Assembly (NCBI GenBank): GCA_965201115.1
Contig: OZ241745.1
Coordinates: forward strand, 3,100,001-3,164,000
Direction: 5' to 3'
Source of the DNA: JANQOH01 sp965201115
GTDB lineage: Bacteria > Pseudomonadota > Alphaproteobacteria > UBA7887
DNA: 64,000 bases
Shown here piece by piece: positions 43,690 through 52,373 of the stretch. A program made the position numbers and the translations under genes. The notes under the pieces are model-generated. The model was not told where the DNA came from and ran no database searches. It saw only the letters and a program-made list of their open reading frames with translations. Every line of letters begins with the position of its first letter. Position 1 is the stretch's first letter.

Positions 43690-43778
43690 TGGCGGAGGGG
43701 GTGGGATTCGAACCCACGGTACGCAGTGCGCACAACGGTTTTCGAGACCGCCCCGTTCGGCCGCTCCGGCACCCCTCC
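43690..43778 (-). tRNA. tRNA-Ser (anticodon CGA)
   Basis: On the minus strand the gene reads GGAGGGG (acceptor 5') to CCCCTCC-G-CCA, with CCA encoded at 43690-43692. The anticodon loop CTCGAAA gives CGA (decodes UCG), and the long variable arm and T-loop GTTCGAATC are class II tRNA-Ser features. Confidence 0.96.
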
Positions 43779-43826
43779 GCGGCGGGGGGCCGAATGTAGG
43801 GGCGCGGGGCGGCGGGCGCAAGGGGG

Positions 43827-44519
43827 TTACGCGCCGGCGGCGGTCATCGCGTAGTCGAAGGCGGCGGGGGCGGCGGCGCCGGGGCGGCGCAGGCCGGCGT
43901 CGTCCAGGCGCATGCGGATCATCGAGAGATGCTCGCGGCCCCAGAAGACCTCGCCGTCGAGTACCCAGGTCGGGACGCCGAACACGCCGGCGGCCTCGGC
44001 CCGTTTGCGGATGCTGTCGTGTTCGGCGCGGCCGGGGCCGGCGGCCCAGGCCTCGAAACCGGCGGGCCGGGCGCCCGCCCGGTCCAGCGCGTCGGCGATG
44101 ACCGATGGCCGTTCGATATCCAGTTCGCGTTTCCAGAAGCGTTCGAACACGAAATCGAGATAGGCGTCGAGCGCGGCGGGGCCCCGGGCCTTTGCGTAAA
44201 CAAGGCCGATATGGGCCAGCGACGAATCCCAGATTTTCTTCGGCCCGCGCACGGTCATGCCGCGCAGATTGGCGTAGCGGCGCACGTCCATGTAGGAGTA
44301 GCGCACGCGGCGCCATTGGTGGGGGCTGCGGTTATCCTTCGTTACGCGCCCGTCGGCGTCGACCTCGGCGCTGCCGAGGAAATCGGGGATTTCGAGCGTG
44401 TAGGGCAGCCAGTTCAGGCGCACGCGGTAGTCGCGCGCCAGAGTCCGGGCCGGCTCCACGGCGAGATAGGCGTAGGGGCTCTTGACGTCGGTCCAGAGGT
44501 CGATTGCGCGGTCGGTCAT
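43827..44519 (-). CDS. HCCA isomerase-like DsbA-family protein
   Basis: A 230-residue thioredoxin-fold protein related to the 26530 gene but longer. It starts IDLWTDVKSPYAYLAVEPAR, with Ser replacing the redox Cys; a GVFGVPTWVLDGEVFWGREHL ending carries the cis-Pro motif. The N-terminal half has an extra segment (about residues 45-100). Probably a glutathione-dependent isomerase or transferase of aromatic metabolites; substrate unknown. Confidence 0.88.
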   Translation of the reverse strand: MTDRAIDLWTDVKSPYAYLAVEPARTLARDYRVRLNWLPYTLEIPDFLGSAEVDADGRVTKDNRSPHQWRRVRYSYMDVRRYANLRGMTVRGPKKIWDSSLAHIGLVYAKARGPAALDAYLDFVFERFWKRELDIERPSVIADALDRAGARPAGFEAWAAGPGRAEHDSIRKRAEAAGVFGVPTWVLDGEVFWGREHLSMIRMRLDDAGLRRPGAAAPAAFDYAMTAAGA

Positions 44520-44536
44520 TGCGCGGCGCCTTCAGA

Positions 44537-44697
44537 GTCTGTACCGGAATTCGGCGGTTATCGGTATGGATGGGGACCAGTGGGCATCTTGTCCGCTCGC
44601 GCTTTCCTGCCGACATCGCGCTGCGCGGAAACGTGCGGGCGGGGACGCCCGCGCACCCAGGCCCCGCCTTCGGCGGGGTAAGCATTTCGGTACAGAC
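44537..44697. repeat. MITE-like 161-bp element with inverted ends
   Basis: Ends are imperfect inverted repeats GTCTGTACCG(G/A)AAT (44537-44550) and ATTTCGGTACAGAC (44684-44697). The interior is a REP unit (GGAAACGTGCGGGCGGGGAC, CCCCGCCTTCGGCGGGG). It ends 2 bp before the stop codon of the SDR gene. The same CTGTACCGAAA end begins the REP arrays at 8621 and 14681. Confidence 0.65.
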
Positions 44698-44699
44698 AC

Positions 44700-45494
44700 T
44701 CAGATATAGGTTTTCACGACGCCGCCATCGACCCGCAGCGCGGCACCGTTGGTCGCCGAGGAGGCGGGGCTGCAAGCGTAGCAGATCATGCTGGCGACTT
44801 CTTCCGGCGTTGCGTAGCGGCGCAGCAGCGAGGATGGGCGGCGATGCGTGAACACGTCCCGCTTGAGGTCTTCGATGCTCCGGCCTTCGTCGCGGGCGCG
44901 TTGGGCCATGCGCCGGGCGGCGGTCTCTACCCAGGTGGGGCCGGGCAGCACGGAGTTGACGGTGACGTTCGTGCCGGCGGTGGTTTCCGCCAGGCCGCGC
45001 GAGACGGCGAGCTGCGCGGCCTTGGAAAACCCGTAGGGAATCATGTCGGGCGGGATGAACACGCCGGATTCGCTGGAGACGAACACGACGCGGCCCCAGT
45101 CGCGCGCGATCATGCCCGGCAGATAGCGCCGCGCGAGCCGGACGCCGCTCATGACGTTGACCTGGAAGTAGCTTTCCCAGACTTCGTCGCTTGCGTCTTC
45201 GAACGCGACGGGGGCGTATATGCCGGCGTTGTTGACGAGGATATCGACCTCCGGCGCGGCGGCGGCGACGGCTTCGGAGCCTTCGGCGGCGGCGAGGTCG
45301 CCGGCGGCGCCGGAGATTTCGGCGCCCGGCGCGTCGGCGCGCGCCCGCGCGATCGCCGTCTCCACGGCTTCGGCGGTGCGTCCGTGCAGCGCGACGGCGG
45401 CGCCCATGCGGGCGAGGCCGACGGCGGTTGCGTATCCGATGCCGCGCGTGGAGCCGGTGACGAGCGCCGCGCGCCCGCCGAGATCGAGGTTCAT
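44700..45494 (-). CDS. SDR-family oxidoreductase
   Basis: A 264-residue classical SDR: cofactor loop VTGSTRGIGYATAVGLARMG, NNAGIY, catalytic Ser in FVSSES and Tyr-Lys in YGFSKAA. The C-terminal half resembles SDRs with the LPGPTWVET motif. The final gene of a four-gene minus-strand operon (AMP-ligase, sirtuin, TauD dioxygenase, SDR); its start overlaps the dioxygenase stop (ATGA). Confidence 0.92.
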   Translation of the reverse strand: MNLDLGGRAALVTGSTRGIGYATAVGLARMGAAVALHGRTAEAVETAIARARADAPGAEISGAAGDLAAAEGSEAVAAAAPEVDILVNNAGIYAPVAFEDASDEVWESYFQVNVMSGVRLARRYLPGMIARDWGRVVFVSSESGVFIPPDMIPYGFSKAAQLAVSRGLAETTAGTNVTVNSVLPGPTWVETAARRMAQRARDEGRSIEDLKRDVFTHRRPSSLLRRYATPEEVASMICYACSPASSATNGAALRVDGGVVKTYI

Positions 45495-46354
45495 GAGGGT
45501 TTCCTTTCGTCGCCGCGCGCGCCGGCGCCGGCGGGGCGGTCGCCCTGGAGCGTTACGCGGAGCATGGCGCGGCGCTTGCCGTGGTAGTCGTTGACGGGGT
45601 TGTGCTGCGCGCAGCGGTTGTCCCAGAAGGCGAGGGCTCCCGGCGTCCAGCGGAAGCGGCATGTGAACTCGGGGCGCGTCTGGTGGGCGAACAGGTATTG
45701 GAGCAGCGGCGCGCTTTCGTCGTCGGCGAATGCGGCGAAGCGGCGGGTGTGGGCGCGGTTGACGTAGAGCGCGACGCGCCCCGTTTCCGGGTGGAGGCGG
45801 GCGACCGGGTGGGTCGCGGAGAGTATCTCGCGGGGGGCGCCGCCGGCGCCGCCGGGGCGCGTCGCCTTCGCCGCCGCGATGTCGGAGGCGTTGACGGCGC
45901 GCAGGCCCGCGAGCATGGTCTTCATGCCGTCGGACAGCGCCTCCCATGCGAGATACATGTTGGCGAACAGCGTGTCGCCGCCGTAATCCGGCACTTCGCG
46001 GGCATAGAGCATGGTGCCGAGCGGGGGGCGCTCGAGATAGGCGGTGTCGGAGTGCCACAGGCCGCCGAAATTGACCGTTTCATGCTCGCGCTTGACGACG
46101 GGGATAACGAGGGGCTCCTCGCTCAGCCCCTTGACGTATGGGTAGGGGACGGGGGTTCCGAATTGCCGCGCGACGGCGACGAGGCGCGCCGGGGTCAGGT
46201 CCTGATCGCGGAAGAAGACGACCAGATGGCGGAGCAGGGCGCGGCGGATCGCGGCCGTTGTATCGCCGCCGAGGGGGCGGGCGAGGTCGACGCCGCCGAT
46301 CTCGGCGCCGAGCGCGCCGGCGATGGGGGAGACGGTCGGCGCGGCGGCGGTCAT
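45491..46354 (-). CDS. TauD/TfdA-family Fe(II)/2-oxoglutarate dioxygenase
   Basis: A 287-residue dioxygenase. The iron ligands are His and Asp in GGLWHSDTAY and a distal His in WDNRCAQHNPVND; the 2-oxoglutarate Arg is probably in RRAMLRVTLQGD. N-terminal GAEIGGVDLARPL is the standard TauD opening. It hydroxylates a small acid substrate (taurine, 2,4-D, alkylsulfate-like); substrate unknown. Overlaps the sirtuin gene and the SDR gene by 4 bp each. Confidence 0.93.
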   Translation of the reverse strand: MTAAAPTVSPIAGALGAEIGGVDLARPLGGDTTAAIRRALLRHLVVFFRDQDLTPARLVAVARQFGTPVPYPYVKGLSEEPLVIPVVKREHETVNFGGLWHSDTAYLERPPLGTMLYAREVPDYGGDTLFANMYLAWEALSDGMKTMLAGLRAVNASDIAAAKATRPGGAGGAPREILSATHPVARLHPETGRVALYVNRAHTRRFAAFADDESAPLLQYLFAHQTRPEFTCRFRWTPGALAFWDNRCAQHNPVNDYHGKRRAMLRVTLQGDRPAGAGARGDERKPS

Positions 46355-47127
46355 GCGACGCCCGCGACGGCGCCGAGGGCGGGGCCGATCTCGAGGTTGA
46401 GCACCAGGCTGGCTTCGGAATCGAGGGGCGTGGGCTCGCGGTTGAGGATGGCGAGCGCGGCGCCGCGGCGGCGCGCCATGGCGGGGAAGCCGGCGGCGGG
46501 ATAGACGACAAGCGATGTGCCGATGGCCATGAACAGGTCGCAGGCGGCGGTTTCGCGCTCGGCGCTTGCCATTGCGCGTTCGGGCATCGGCTGGCCGAAG
46601 GAGATCGTGGCGGGCTTGACGACGCCGCCGCACGCGCCGCAGGCGGGGACGTCTCCGCGCTCGGCGAAGGCGGCGCGCAGGGGCTCGAGTTCGTGGCGCG
46701 CGCCGCACTCGAGGCAGGCGGCGTATGTGCCGTTGCCGTGCAGTTCGATGACGCGCCCGGCCGGCACGCCGGAGGCCTGGTGCAGTCCGTCGATGTTTTG
46801 CGTGACGACGGCGGCGACGGGGCCGTCGGCGACGAGGCGGGCGACGGCGCGGTGGCCGCGGTTGGGCCGCGCCCGCGCGATGACCGGGTCGACCGCGAAT
46901 TTGCGCCGCCAGTATTCGCGCCGCATGTCGTCCGAGGCCATGAAATCCTGGAAGGAGATGGGCTTGTAGCGGTCCCATACGCCGCCGGGCGAGCGGAAAT
47001 CGGGGATGCCCGATTCCGTGCTGATGCCGGCGCCGGTGAAGACCACGGCGCGGCGCGCGCGTTCGATCATGCGCGAGAGGCGGGCGAGGCCATTGTCGCC
47101 GCCATTGCCGTCGGGGAGATCGTTCAT
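46351..47127 (-). CDS. NAD-dependent protein deacylase (Sir2 family)
   Basis: A 258-residue sirtuin. NAD-binding GAGISTESGIPDFRSPGGVW, TQNIDGLHQASG, catalytic His in IELHGNG, and zinc cysteines CLEC and CGAC are all present. It removes acyl groups from lysines, often controlling acyl-CoA synthetases. Here it sits 15 bp after an AMP-forming ligase-like gene, which might be its target; that is inference from position. Confidence 0.93.
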   Translation of the reverse strand: MNDLPDGNGGDNGLARLSRMIERARRAVVFTGAGISTESGIPDFRSPGGVWDRYKPISFQDFMASDDMRREYWRRKFAVDPVIARARPNRGHRAVARLVADGPVAAVVTQNIDGLHQASGVPAGRVIELHGNGTYAACLECGARHELEPLRAAFAERGDVPACGACGGVVKPATISFGQPMPERAMASAERETAACDLFMAIGTSLVVYPAAGFPAMARRRGAALAILNREPTPLDSEASLVLNLEIGPALGAVAGVA

Positions 47128-47142
47128 CCGGGCGCGGCGCGG

Positions 47143-48387
47143 TTATTCGTAGATGCGCGCGTCTTCGATCGCGCGGCCGTCGGCGGGGAGGGCGCTGTCG
47201 GATACGAACTCGACCTCGCCGCGGAGCTTGCATACGGCGCGCAGGCTTTCGGCGATGCGCGCGCGCAGGGCGTCGCCGGCGGGGGCCTTGAGCGCGCAGC
47301 GCAGGGTCATGCGATCGGCCTGGCCGGGGTTGTCGATAACGAGGCGCGCGCGGGCGATTTCAGGGTGGCGCGCCGCTGCCTCCGCTACCTGCCCGGGGTG
47401 GACGAACATGCCGCGCACCTTCGCGGTTTGGTCGGCGCGGCCGAGCCAGCCGCGGATGCGCATGTTGGTGCGTCCGCAGGGCGATGGCCCGGCCATGACG
47501 GCGGAAAGATCGCCGGTCGCGAAACGGATCAGCGGGTAGTCGGGGTTCAGTACGCTCACGACGACCTCGCCGGTTTCGCCCTCGGCGACCGGGTCGCCCG
47601 TTCCCGGCGCGACGATTTCCACGATGGCGCCTTCATCGACGATCATGCCTTCGCGCGCGGGCGATTCGTAGGCGATCAGGCCGAGTTCGGCGGTTCCGTA
47701 GGATTGCAGGACGGCGACGCCGCGCTCGCCGAAGGCCGCGCGCAGGCTGGGCGGCAGCGCCTCGCCGCCGACGGCGGCCTTGACGAACGACAAATCCACG
47801 CCGTCGGCGCCGGCGCGTTCGAACAGGATGCGCAGGAACGACGGCGTGCCGGCATAGGCGTTTGGGCGGATGTCGGCGATGGCGCGGAGTTGTTGTTCGG
47901 TATTGCCGACGCCGCCCGGAACGACCGCGCAGCCGCAGGCGTGGGCGCCGGACTCGGTCATGTGGCCGGCGGGGGTCAGGTGGTAGGAGAAGGTGTTGTA
48001 GACGATGTCGCCGGGCCTCATGCCGGCGGCGTGGAACGCGCGTCCCATGCGGAAGTAGTCGCGGCGGGGCGTTGCCGGTTCGTAGATCGGGCCGGGCGAG
48101 GAGAATATCCAGCCGGTTTCGCCGGGGGCGCGGGCGGTCAGGCCGCCGAACGGGAGCTCGGCGCGCTGCATGGCGCCGAGGGCGGATTTGCGCGTGACGG
48201 GCAGGGCCGCGAGCGCGGCGCGGTCGGTTATGCCGGCGGGCTCCACGCCGTCGAGGATGCGGCGCCATGCGGCGCTGCGCTGTTTGGCGAACGCGATTTG
48301 CTCGCGCAGCGCCGCGAAGAGCGCGGGCTCGCGCTCTTCCGGGTCGCGGGTTTCGAGCCCGTCGTAATGCGCGCCGTTTCCGGCCAT
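47143..48387 (-). CDS. Phenylacetate-CoA ligase-like AMP-forming enzyme
   Basis: A 414-residue adenylate-forming protein of the PaaK type. Visible are LPVTRKSALGAMQ, FSSPGPIYEP (replacing the usual TSGTTG-like loop), AVGGEALPPSLRAAFG, VLQSYGTAELGLIAYE and the C-terminal GRADQTAKVRGMFVHPGQV. It activates an aryl or acyl acid to its CoA ester. First gene of the operon with the sirtuin. The altered P-loop (SSPGP) is worth noting. Confidence 0.9.
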   Translation of the reverse strand: MAGNGAHYDGLETRDPEEREPALFAALREQIAFAKQRSAAWRRILDGVEPAGITDRAALAALPVTRKSALGAMQRAELPFGGLTARAPGETGWIFSSPGPIYEPATPRRDYFRMGRAFHAAGMRPGDIVYNTFSYHLTPAGHMTESGAHACGCAVVPGGVGNTEQQLRAIADIRPNAYAGTPSFLRILFERAGADGVDLSFVKAAVGGEALPPSLRAAFGERGVAVLQSYGTAELGLIAYESPAREGMIVDEGAIVEIVAPGTGDPVAEGETGEVVVSVLNPDYPLIRFATGDLSAVMAGPSPCGRTNMRIRGWLGRADQTAKVRGMFVHPGQVAEAAARHPEIARARLVIDNPGQADRMTLRCALKAPAGDALRARIAESLRAVCKLRGEVEFVSDSALPADGRAIEDARIYE

Positions 48388-48429
48388 TGCGCCGCCTCCG
48401 TTGCGTTTCGCGGGGGGTTGGTAGCGCGC

Positions 48430-48635
48430 GGCCGCCCGCGGGGTCAAGGCGGGGGGCCGGCGGTTCGGGGGGGATTTGCGGGGCATTGCGGGGATCCGCG
48501 GGGCTCGGGGCGGTTGTGCGGGGCTCGTCTCCTTCGTCGGCGTTGGGGGCGGGCGGCGACGTGCGGCCTGGAAGGCGGTGGGCCGGCTGTTCGGGGGGCG
48601 TTGCGGGGCATTGCGGGGATCCGTGGGGCCCGGGG
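48430..48635. repeat. GC-skewed repeat remnant beside IS1380 copy 2
   Basis: Two imperfect copies of TTGCGGGGCATTGCGGGGAT with GCGGGGCTCGGGG neighbours. In reverse complement this matches the 3' coding part of DUF3486-like copies 1 and 2 (GCGGATCCCCGCAATGCCCC). It is probably the original downstream flank or tail of copy 3 before the IS landed. No gene is supported. Confidence 0.55.
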
Positions 48636-48639
48636 TTAG

Positions 48640-50299
48640 CCCGCATTTCTCATACGGGTTTGGGGCATCGGGGCTCTGTGTGCGATATAGTGTTGTTGAG
48701 TATGCACATATCGCGGCACGGAGGTGTTCCCCGATGCAGACGGAGTGTAGCACGGCGCTGGGCGGTTTTCAACCGGTCGACGGTCGCGCGGTTGTGGCGG
48801 CGTTCGACGGCGGGACGGTGACGTCGGACGCGGGGGCATTGTTGCTTGGCCGGGCGGATGCGGCGGTGGGTCTGGTCGATCGGTTTGCGGCCTGTTTCAC
48901 CGATGGGCGTGCGCGTCATCTTGTCGAGCACGATGTTCGGACGCTGGTCATGCAGCGCGTGTTCGGGATCGCATTGGGATATGAGGACCTGAACGACCAC
49001 GATGCGTTGCGTCACGATCCGGTCATGGCCGTGTTGGCGGGGAAGTTGGCGTCGCGTCGTTCGGACTGTGCGCCGCTTGCGGGCAAATCGACGCTGAACC
49101 GCCTTGAGTTGGGGGGCGCGGGGCCGTCGCGGTATTGCCGGATCGCGCATGACGGCTCGGCGATTGAGGATTTGTTCCTGACACTGTTTGTGGAGGCGCA
49201 CAAGCGGCCCCCGGCTCGCTTGGTTATCGATCTCGACGCCACGGACGATCGGCTTCACGGTCGCCAGGAGGGTCGTTTTTTCCACGGCTACTACGGCGGC
49301 TATTGCTATCTTCCGCTTTATGCGACTTGCGGTCGTCATCTTTTGGCGGCGCGGTTGCGCCCGGCGAATGAGGATGGGGCGGCCGGGGCCGTGGAGACTG
49401 TTGAGCGGATTGTGTCGCGGTTGCGGCGGCATTGGCCCCGCGTGCGGATAATGGTGCGCGCCGATTCGGGGTTCGCCCGCGAGGCGCCGATGGCGTGGTG
49501 CGAGGCCAACGGCGTCGATTACCTGTTGGGCTTGGCGCGGAACCCCCGTCTGGCGGCGGAAGTCGAGACCGAACTGGCGGCGGCGCAAGCGCACAGCGCG
49601 GGTTCGGGCAAGCCGCAACGCCGCTTCAAGGACTTCATGTGGAGGACGCGCGACAGCTGGAGCTGCGCGCGCCGCGTCGTCGCCAAGGCCGAGTGGACCC
49701 ACGGCAAGGCCAACCCGCGTTTCGTCGTCACCTCGATTGCAACCCATCGGGTCCGCGCCCGGCATCTCTACGAGCGGCTTTACTGCCAACGCGGCGAGAT
49801 GGAGAACCGGATCAAGGAGTGCCAACTCGACTTGTTCGCCGACCGCACGTCGACGCGGGCCATGCGGGCCAACCAGCTGCGCCTGTGGTTCGCGTCCATG
49901 GCTTATGTGTTGCTGTGCGCACTGCGCCGCATCGGCCTCGACTACACCGAACTGGCGGTCGCCACATGCGGGAGCCTGCGCCTGAAACTGCTCAAGATCG
50001 GCGCTTGGGTCCGCGTCACCGTGCGCCGCGTCAAGATCGCCATGAACGCCGCGCATCCCTTCCAGCGCGAGTTCCGTATCGCCTGCCAACGATTATCCGC
50101 CGCCGCGGCGTAACGCGGCCACTCTCGCCCTTCCCCTCAACAACGCAGGAACAGCCCGGAACGCGGCCCACCGCCAAACGGCGGACCGCCCCAACGCGCC
50201 CCGAAAATGCCCGCCAAGCCCCCCGACCACGAAAACACGCACGCACGATAACCAACGACGCACAAACCGCACGACAACCACCCGTATGAGAAATGCGGG
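48640..50299 (+). mobile_element. IS1380-family insertion sequence, copy 2 (1660 bp)
   Basis: Complete element with the same 20-bp inverted repeats as copy 1 and the same length. Target duplication TTAG at 48636-48639 and 50300-50303. The right copy of TTAG contains the stop codon (TAA, minus strand) of DUF3486-like copy 3, so the IS inserted exactly at the end of that gene without breaking it. Confidence 0.96.
48734..50113 (+). CDS. IS1380-family transposase, copy 2
   Basis: A 459-residue transposase with the same DDE motifs as copy 1 (FDGGTVTSDAG, LVIDLDATDD, VRADSGFA, GEMENRIKE). GGAGG 9 bp upstream of the ATG. Only very few differences from copy 1 are visible, so both insertions look recent and the transposase is probably functional. 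Confidence 0.95.
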   Translation: MQTECSTALGGFQPVDGRAVVAAFDGGTVTSDAGALLLGRADAAVGLVDRFAACFTDGRARHLVEHDVRTLVMQRVFGIALGYEDLNDHDALRHDPVMAVLAGKLASRRSDCAPLAGKSTLNRLELGGAGPSRYCRIAHDGSAIEDLFLTLFVEAHKRPPARLVIDLDATDDRLHGRQEGRFFHGYYGGYCYLPLYATCGRHLLAARLRPANEDGAAGAVETVERIVSRLRRHWPRVRIMVRADSGFAREAPMAWCEANGVDYLLGLARNPRLAAEVETELAAAQAHSAGSGKPQRRFKDFMWRTRDSWSCARRVVAKAEWTHGKANPRFVVTSIATHRVRARHLYERLYCQRGEMENRIKECQLDLFADRTSTRAMRANQLRLWFASMAYVLLCALRRIGLDYTELAVATCGSLRLKLLKIGAWVRVTVRRVKIAMNAAHPFQREFRIACQRLSAAAA

Positions 50300-51274
50300 T
50301 TAGTCGTAGCGGTCGTACAGGCGGCGGCGGTCGAAGGGGCGGTTCGGCAGGATGGGCGGGGCCGCGGCGGCGAGGCAGGGGGGCAGTTTGCGCGGCTTCG
50401 CGGCGGGGCGCGGGGCGGGTTCGCCGCCGGGTTTGCCGTCGGGCGGCGGCTCGCCTTCGCCTTCGAGCTCTTCCTCGCGCTCGGACCGGGCTGCGGGTTC
50501 GGTTTCGCGTTCGGCTTCGCGGGCGATGCGCCGGGCTTCCTGGCGTTCGGCGTATTCTTCCCAGTCTTCGTCGTCCCACCAGGGTTGGGGTTCGTCGGAA
50601 GTGTCGTCGTCGTTCGTGTCGTCCCTGGCGGCGGCGGCGGCCCGCGTGTCCGGGGGCGGGAGCGAGGGCAGGCGGGGGTCGTCGATGGATCCGGGCGCGC
50701 CGCGGCGGGGGGCCGGGGCGGCGGCGGTTTCCCGCGCGGCGCCGGCGGCGGCGAGGTCGCGGGCGGCGCGCACGAGGCGGGCGACGGCGCGCGTGCCGTC
50801 GGCGATGCCGGGGGCCGCGGGGTCCATGCGGGCCATGACGGCGAAAGCGGCGACGCGGAGCATTTCGGCGAGGGCGGCGTCGATTCCGCCGTCGCTCCAG
50901 AGGGCGGCGGCGTCGCGCATTCGGGACCAGTCGGCGAGGCCGGCGGCGGCGGACTTGCGGAAGCGGTAGATGGCGGACCGGGAGACGGCGTAGCCGCGGG
51001 CGCGAAAATCCGCGGCGATGGCGCTGTCGGGGGTTCCGGCGCGGATGGCGGCGCAGAGTTCGGCGCGGACGGCGGGGGGCAGGCCGGCGATGGTGGAGCG
51101 GTTTCCGCGGCGGTGGCGGAGGGGGTTGGCGCAGGCGGCGGTATCGGGTTCGGGCCGGGGGTTGGCGGGCGAGGGGCGGGCCTCGGGGAACGCGGCGGCG
51201 GCGCCGTTGGGCGCGGGGGCCGCGGGCGGCGCGCCGTCGGCGGGGACGGCGGCGGCGGGGCGGGCGTGGGTCAT
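50300..51274 (-). CDS. DUF3486 / phage Mu gp27-like protein, copy 3
   Basis: A 324-residue diverged paralogue. It keeps HRRGNRSTIAGLPPAVRAEL, RAGTPDSAIAADF, SRSAIYRFRKSA, the ALAEMLRVAAFA helix, ARLVRAARDLAAA and APGSIDDPRLPSLPPPD. The C-terminal part is a different acidic coiled-coil (EDWEEYAERQEARRIAREAE) ending in PNRPFDRRRLYDRYD, without REP sequence, and is probably closer to the ancestral C-terminus. ATG at 51274 lies 37 bp after the palindrome. The stop lies in the target duplication of IS1380 copy 2. Function unknown. Confidence 0.6.
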   Translation of the reverse strand: MTHARPAAAVPADGAPPAAPAPNGAAAAFPEARPSPANPRPEPDTAACANPLRHRRGNRSTIAGLPPAVRAELCAAIRAGTPDSAIAADFRARGYAVSRSAIYRFRKSAAAGLADWSRMRDAAALWSDGGIDAALAEMLRVAAFAVMARMDPAAPGIADGTRAVARLVRAARDLAAAGAARETAAAPAPRRGAPGSIDDPRLPSLPPPDTRAAAAARDDTNDDDTSDEPQPWWDDEDWEEYAERQEARRIAREAERETEPAARSEREEELEGEGEPPPDGKPGGEPAPRPAAKPRKLPPCLAAAAPPILPNRPFDRRRLYDRYD

Positions 51275-51311
51275 GGGAGTATTAAAGCGTTTCAGGGCGG
51301 GCGGCGGCAGA

Positions 51312-51323
51312 GGACCATGGTCC
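51312..51323. promoter_or_regulatory. Conserved palindrome GGACCATGGTCC, copy 3
   Basis: Same 12-bp palindrome, 37 bp before the start codon of DUF3486-like copy 3 (minus strand). Its internal ATG opens a shorter frame (MVLCRRPP, 51292-51318) that is not coupled to the gene start. Confidence 0.6.
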
Positions 51324-51771
51324 GCCCCTTGCGCGGCGGGCCCATTCGCCGGTTCGGCGTCCGGGCATTGCGGCGTCCGGGGCGGCCCCGGCCTTTGGGC
51401 CGTCCGGCGGTTTGCCGCGCGCGCGGCGATAGCTGTGCCGGTCCCGGGCCGAACACGATAATCGATACAAACCCAGCGCCGATCGGGTTGGCTATATGCC
51501 CGCAAGTTCGACATGACTGCGACGAAAAGCGCGGTTATACTGCGATCCGCTTGGTATTTGCCGCCATTGCTTGCGGCGCGTTGCGGCGTTACCGCTGTTG
51601 GAGAGCATGACGAAGTATCGGGCTTGCGGGCGCGCCGGTCGCCCACGAATCACACCGGCGCAGCAGCGGCAGCGAGCGGCGCCGGCGGCATGGACGCCGA
51701 TTCGTTCGCAACGGTCGTTGTTGGCGTCCCGACAATCGTTCGATGCCGGGCGTAAACGAATGGGGTAGGCA
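51324..51771. other. Junction between GC-rich repeat DNA and the AT-richer defence cassette
   Basis: Bases 51324-51440 resemble 57020-57090 (GCGGCGGGCC, ATTCGCC, TCCGGGCATTGCGG), which is the upstream flank of the decayed copy 4. After about 51480, GC content falls. A 53-codon basic frame (MTKYRACGRAGRPRITPAQQ start, 51607-51768) ends 4 bp before vsr; it could be a real small gene but I cannot support it. Confidence 0.5.
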
Positions 51772-52188
51772 ATGGTCGACACTGTAACGCCTAATAGACG
51801 CAGCGAAATCATGTCGCATATAAAGTCAAAGGGCATGAAACCCGAAATGATTGTTCGTAGAATAACCCACGCCATGGGCTACAGATACCGACTACACTAC
51901 GCGAGTTTACCCGGAAAACCGGATCTGGTCTTTCCCGCTCGCCGCAAAGTCATTTTCGTTCACGGTTGCTTCTGGCATCAGCATTCGGATCCCGCCTGCA
52001 GGATCGCGCGGCGGCCGCAGTCCAACCGCGATTACTGGTTGCCGAAGCTACAGCGAAACGCGTTGCGCGACGCCGAACATCGGGCCGGGTTAGAGGCGGC
52101 GGGCTGGAAGATATTGGTGGTGTGGGAGTGCGAGACCAAGTCAATCAACGTTCTGAAAAATATTATCCGTGAATATTTGGAAGCGTAA
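51772..52188 (+). CDS. vsr: Very short patch repair endonuclease
   Basis: A 138-residue Vsr, which nicks 5' to the T of T:G mismatches formed by deamination of 5-methylcytosine. The family opening (MSHIKSKGMKPEMIVRRITH), the catalytic LPGKPDLVFPARRKVIFVHG and zinc/His part CFWHQHSDPACRIA, and the NRDYWLPKLQRNALRD motif are intact. Usually encoded next to the matching Dcm, here 3.3 kb away at the other end of the cassette. Codon use (ATA, TTA, CGT) is more AT-rich than the neighbourhood, which suggests transfer. Confidence 0.95.
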   Translation: MVDTVTPNRRSEIMSHIKSKGMKPEMIVRRITHAMGYRYRLHYASLPGKPDLVFPARRKVIFVHGCFWHQHSDPACRIARRPQSNRDYWLPKLQRNALRDAEHRAGLEAAGWKILVVWECETKSINVLKNIIREYLEA

Positions 52189-52373
52189 TATAAATACTTA
52201 CATCCCGTATGCTTATAAATACTGTTGCACAGACGATTTTTACTTCATTTCATTTTATATCATCGCCTCTGGACTGAGCGCCCGGCGCGCGCATTCGGCG
52301 AAGTCAGGCTATTGCCCTGTTACTGTCTGCGGGCTAGCGTACCGATATTGACGTTGGCCAACGCACCCGGATA

